DNA of 64,000 bases from Devosia ginsengisoli. Its GTDB lineage: Bacteria > Pseudomonadota > Alphaproteobacteria > Rhizobiales > Devosiaceae. Shown piece by piece: positions 61,088 through 64,000 of this stretch. Below the pieces are notes generated by a model. The model was not told the DNA's origin, did no database searches, and saw only the letters and a list, made by a program, of their open reading frames with translations. The position numbers and the translations under genes are program-made. The stretch lies in assembly GCF_007859655.1 (NCBI RefSeq), contig NZ_CP042304.1, positions 2,666,001 to 2,730,000 on the forward strand, in the 5' to 3' direction. Positions within the stretch are counted from its first letter, which is position 1. Each line of letters starts with the position of its first letter.

Positions 61088-61545
61088 GCTTTCCTGAGCA
61101 GGCGGGCTGGGTTTCCGGCGTAAACGCCGGCCACTTCGATTGCCCTGGTGACGACAGCACCTGCGCCGATTACCGTATTATTACAGATTGAAACCGGCAG
61201 AATTGTCGCATTGCTGCCTATGGAAACATTATCACCCACGATCGTGCTTCGCCATTTTGCACGATCTCCCCGCGCGGGCCCGCCATCCTCGAAAAGGTCA
61301 TTGATGAAGGTGACACCATGGCCGATGAAACAGTCGCGGCCGATCGTCACCAGTTCGCAGATAAAGGTGTGGGACTGTACTCGTGTTCCCGCCCCGATGG
61401 TGACGCCTCTCTGCACCTCGACGAAGGGGCCGATGAACACACCGTCGCCCAGCACGCAGCCATAAAGATTGCTGGGCGCGGTAATGGTGACGCCCACCCC
61501 GCATTCAACATCGACGACGCCGATGTCACGTATCGCCGGGGTCAT
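61084..61545 (-). CDS. wbpD: UDP-3-amino-sugar N-acetyltransferase (WbpD/WlbB)
   Basis: 153 aa hexapeptide-repeat protein: IGVVDVECGVGVTITAPSNLYGCVLGDGVFIGPFVEVQRGVTIGAGTRVQSHTFICELVTIGRDCFIGHGVTFINDLF is the parallel beta-helix with the insert and FINDLF typical of WbpD/WlbB, ending GVYAGNPARLLRK. It uses acetyl-CoA to acetylate the 3-amino group. It overlaps both wbpB and wbpE by 4 bp. A WbpA-type 6-dehydrogenase needed to make UDP-GlcNAcA is not in the window. Confidence 0.92.
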   Translation of the reverse strand: MTPAIRDIGVVDVECGVGVTITAPSNLYGCVLGDGVFIGPFVEVQRGVTIGAGTRVQSHTFICELVTIGRDCFIGHGVTFINDLFEDGGPARGDRAKWRSTIVGDNVSIGSNATILPVSICNNTVIGAGAVVTRAIEVAGVYAGNPARLLRKA

Positions 61546-62603
61546 GTTCTGGCCAGCCCCAATCTGGTCTCATGACGCCCCCCAAGCTTGATCTCACGCC
61601 CGGTTTCGATCGACTCATAGATCGCATTTATGAGTTCCACGCTGCGACGGCCGGCCCGCCCGTCGACCAGATGCGGCGTGCCATCAGTGAGGCTGGCGAC
61701 GACGTCCTCGTAATAGGCCTGATGCCCGAAGCCATAGACATTGGGCGGGTTGACCGAGAATTTCTCCATCACGGCATCGTCACCGTCCTGCGCGGTCACA
61801 AAATCCCAGACCTTGAGCTTGTTGACGGCAAAGCCGCCAATCTCGACCGAGCCGGTTTCTCCTAGAATGGAGATAGACCCTTCTAGATTATTGGGTCGCA
61901 CGGCTGTAGTGGCTTCAATAATACCAAGCGCGCCGCTCGTAAATTTGAGCACCACCGCAGCCGTGTCTTCTGCCTCGATCCTCACGAGCGCCGTCGCACT
62001 CCGCGCGAATACGCTTTCCACCGGCCCCATCATCCATTCCAGCAGATCGACATGGTGGCTGGCCTGGTTGGCCAACACCCCGCCATCAAGCGCCCATGTT
62101 CCGCGCCATGAGTCCTGATCGTAATAAGCCTGGTCCCGTGTCCAGCGAACACGAACCGTCCCCAGTACCAGCCGACCGAAACGTCCCCGCTCGAGTGCCT
62201 CGCGCAGCTTTGCTACCGGCACATTGAACCGATTCTGCTTGACCACGAACAGCTTAATGCCAGCATCGGCGCATGCCTTGATCATGGCATCGGCGCTTTC
62301 CAGCGTCAACGCCATGGGCTTTTCCACAACGATGTGTTTCCCATAAGGAGCCAGCGCCAGAACGTGGTTCGCATGGTTGCCACTTTCAGTCAGCACGACC
62401 ACAACATCAGGGGCAGTTGCCTGCATCATCTCGTGCATATCGGCGAAATGAGGCACCTTGAAGCGCTCGCCATGGCGACGAGCCTTCTCCACAACCACAT
62501 CACTGACCGCCACAAGCTTAGCGCCTTTGATCGCACCCAAGCCCAGCAGTTCGGCATGCCTATTCGAAATGCGTCCACAGCCAACCAAGGCAAACCTGAT
62601 CAT
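61542..62603 (-). CDS. wbpB: UDP-GlcNAcA 3-dehydrogenase (WbpB/WlbA)
   Basis: 353 aa from MIRFALVGCGRISNRHAELL (ATG 62603; seven extra residues possible). Gfo/Idh/MocA fold with GCGRISNRH at the cofactor loop, VEKPMALTLESADAMI with the catalytic Lys, FVVKQNRFNVPVAKLREAL and GGVLANQASHHVDLLEWMMGPV carrying the His pair typical of WbpB/WlbA. It oxidises C3 of UDP-GlcNAcA. It is the first gene of the long minus-strand run, so the operon promoter should lie in 62604-62706, where I cannot identify it. Confidence 0.93.
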   Translation of the reverse strand: MIRFALVGCGRISNRHAELLGLGAIKGAKLVAVSDVVVEKARRHGERFKVPHFADMHEMMQATAPDVVVVLTESGNHANHVLALAPYGKHIVVEKPMALTLESADAMIKACADAGIKLFVVKQNRFNVPVAKLREALERGRFGRLVLGTVRVRWTRDQAYYDQDSWRGTWALDGGVLANQASHHVDLLEWMMGPVESVFARSATALVRIEAEDTAAVVLKFTSGALGIIEATTAVRPNNLEGSISILGETGSVEIGGFAVNKLKVWDFVTAQDGDDAVMEKFSVNPPNVYGFGHQAYYEDVVASLTDGTPHLVDGRAGRRSVELINAIYESIETGREIKLGGRHETRLGLART

Positions 62604-62706
62604 TGGGTCTTCAAACTCCGACACTGGCTAACCACCCCGCAAAACCGCATGGTGGCAAACGACGCCGTTGATGCGCCTTGCCGCTCATAAAAACAAGAAT
62701 GGATTG

Positions 62707-63444
62707 CTAGTTCGCTCGACGGACAACCATGAAGTAGTGATTGATCAGCAACTTTAGGCCATTGGTCAGTTGCCGCGGATTGTCGCCGGTCGCTACTGTC
62801 CAGGTACGAACTGGATCATCGGCCTGCTCCAGATCCAACCCAATCTGGAAGGGCACGAACGTTACCTTCCAGCCGAGCTCTTCTACAATTTCACGGATAG
62901 TCTCGAACGAATAGACGCTCCAGCCCTGCTCCCAATGCCCTGCAACACGATCACGCCGCTTCCTGTGTGTGACTTCGATATCGCAGCCAAACTCGTTCAA
63001 AGGCGACAGAACCACCAGCATTCCGCCATCCTCCACCATCGCTGTCAGATTGCGCCAGAAGCGCTCCAACTGCGCAAAGCTGAAGATCGACATGACCCCC
63101 ATCGCGGTCACGAGATCATATTTACCCTCGGGAACGGCGTCATCGACCACTGAAACCCGCGCGAAATCGGCCGTCGGAAACAGGCGTCGACCCGTTTCCA
63201 GCAATTCCTCGAAAACGTCCCATCCCACCGATTTGTCGATCGGGAAACGGGAGCGAGCATAGGACAGCAGCTCGCCGGTGGCACAACCAACATCAAGGTG
63301 ACTGCGCGGTTCGCTCCGCATCTCGATAATTTCAGCCAGGGCTTTAAAGGTTTCCTTCGGCTCCTTGGCCCAACCCTCCCGGATGTAGTGATGGTGATTC
63401 TGGTATCGGGCATCTTGGCCGGGCATTAGCGTGTGGAACTCCAT
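62707..63444 (-). CDS. SAM-dependent methyltransferase
   Basis: 245 aa. Class I fold: SHLDVGCATGELLSYARSRFP is motif I with the SAM glycine loop, KYDLVTAMGVMSIFSF is motif II-like, and GGMLVVLSPLN motif III. The second half (HRKRRDRVAGHWEQGWSVYSFETIREIVEELGWKVTFVPFQIGLDLEQ) is like sugar or lipid methyltransferases in glycan loci. It lies 100 bp upstream of wbpB on the same strand and may be the true first gene of the operon, perhaps adding a terminal methyl cap. Confidence 0.88.
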   Translation of the reverse strand: MEFHTLMPGQDARYQNHHHYIREGWAKEPKETFKALAEIIEMRSEPRSHLDVGCATGELLSYARSRFPIDKSVGWDVFEELLETGRRLFPTADFARVSVVDDAVPEGKYDLVTAMGVMSIFSFAQLERFWRNLTAMVEDGGMLVVLSPLNEFGCDIEVTHRKRRDRVAGHWEQGWSVYSFETIREIVEELGWKVTFVPFQIGLDLEQADDPVRTWTVATGDNPRQLTNGLKLLINHYFMVVRRAN

Positions 63445-63570
63445 TCACACATGGCTTTTTGCACGACTATATGTTGCGGGGCCTGCTTCGTCATGTGGAA
63501 AGCACGCAAGATAGGTCTACATAGACGTTGACCTTGGCATGCTGAACCCGAGCAACTATGACCATTTCTC

Positions 63571-64000
63571 ATGGATAGCTTTCAAAAATTCTGCCTTACC
63601 ATGGCCGCGGTTTTCGTAGTGACGGGCGGCTACATGACATTTTCGCCTGGAACCCCAGGTACACCGACCGCGACACAAGCCAGGGAGGTCCCTGCTAGCG
63701 GCAACATATCCGAGCCAGGGCAGTACACATTGCGCAGCAATCGGAACAATGGCCACGGTTCAAATACCATCATTTCAATTACGGCTTCAGGCGTAGAGCT
63801 CGATCTTGACGGCAACATTCTTCAGTGCGCGCCTCCCGCTAGTCCAGATACGGTCACTACCGGGATCAACATAGCTGGAAATGATGTGATCGTTCGGAAT
63901 GGACAATTGCTGGGCTGTTTTCAGGCAATCAGCATTGCTGGATCGATGGTTACTCTTGAGGACCTCATAATTCACGCACGCTATATGGGTGTTACGGCCA
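63571..64000 (+). CDS. Secreted right-handed beta-helix-like protein, N-terminal part (cut by edge)
   Basis: An ATG at 63571 opens a frame that stays open to the window end (143 codons). MDSFQKFCLTMAAVFVVTGGYMTF is a membrane/signal segment. After it, GNISEPGQYTLRSNRNNGHGSNTIISITASGVELDLDGNILQCA...GINIAGNDVIVRNGQLLGCFQAISIAGSMVTLEDLIIHA shows the periodic IxxxxVxLxG / VIVRNGxL pattern of parallel beta-helix (pectate-lyase-like, NosD-like) proteins. It is divergent from the methyltransferase. Codon use is less GC-rich than most of the window. It may modify or cleave the polymer. Confidence 0.65.
   Translation, partial: MDSFQKFCLTMAAVFVVTGGYMTFSPGTPGTPTATQAREVPASGNISEPGQYTLRSNRNNGHGSNTIISITASGVELDLDGNILQCAPPASPDTVTTGINIAGNDVIVRNGQLLGCFQAISIAGSMVTLEDLIIHARYMGVTA

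Overview
The window reads as a chromosomal segment of a high-GC alphaproteobacterium, most likely Hyphomicrobiales and perhaps a Devosia relative. I base that on overall gene style and gene families (LigD/Ku pair, RidA, DedA, SdaA, large nonulosonate/O-antigen-type locus), not on a marker gene. No rRNA, tRNA or CRISPR array is visible.

Layout. 1-1499: a secreted PepSY-like protein, an OmpR-type response regulator and the start of a sensor kinase, all on the minus strand, with a direct-repeat regulator site upstream. 1927-5364: ligD and ku, a two-gene non-homologous end-joining operon. 5523-9978: an accessory island with a frameshifted tyrosine recombinase, two sets of five 11-bp repeats, an HTH protein, a 20-bp palindrome in a divergent promoter region, and three genes including a ParA-like protein with a degenerate P-loop. 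9973-11405: decayed genes (GNAT tail, flavin disulfide reductase) around an intact histidine phosphatase. 11956-15198: an unusual three-gene operon centred on a soluble FtsH-like AAA+ zinc protease. 15284-25735: mostly housekeeping and detoxification genes (TetR plus FAD monooxygenase, VOC protein, RidA, DedA, TPR, GNAT, LprI-like, diguanylate cyclase, SnoaL-like, esterase, serine dehydratase).

25921-63444 is one very large surface-polysaccharide locus. Two plus-strand genes (WbpM-like dehydratase, phosphoglycosyl transferase) face a minus-strand run of about 33 genes with many 1-4 base overlaps. Three sugar pathways can be read. First, UDP-diacetamido-uronate genes wbpB-wbpE-wbpD (59984-62603). 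Second, UDP-N-acetyl-L-fucosamine genes capE-capF-capG plus a glycosyltransferase (50004-54532). Third, nonulosonic (legionaminic/pseudaminic-type) acid genes with NeuB, NeuC, NeuA, a CBS-fused aminotransferase, a PglD-like acetyltransferase and a WbpG/HisH/HisF amidotransferase set (38673-49982). A second, divergent NeuB/NeuA pair sits with GT-B-like proteins and an APH-fold kinase (29884-36785). A Wzx-type flippase, a Wzy-type polymerase and a PglK-like ABC exporter are also present.

The most interesting points are the 2 x 5 array of 11-bp repeats beside the ParA-like island, the FtsH-like operon, the C8 tract that puts the PglD-like acetyltransferase out of frame (possible phase variation), the CBS-aminotransferase fusion, and the divergent NeuB module. 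The right edge cuts a secreted beta-helix-like gene. Several frame breaks could be sequencing errors and need read-level confirmation.
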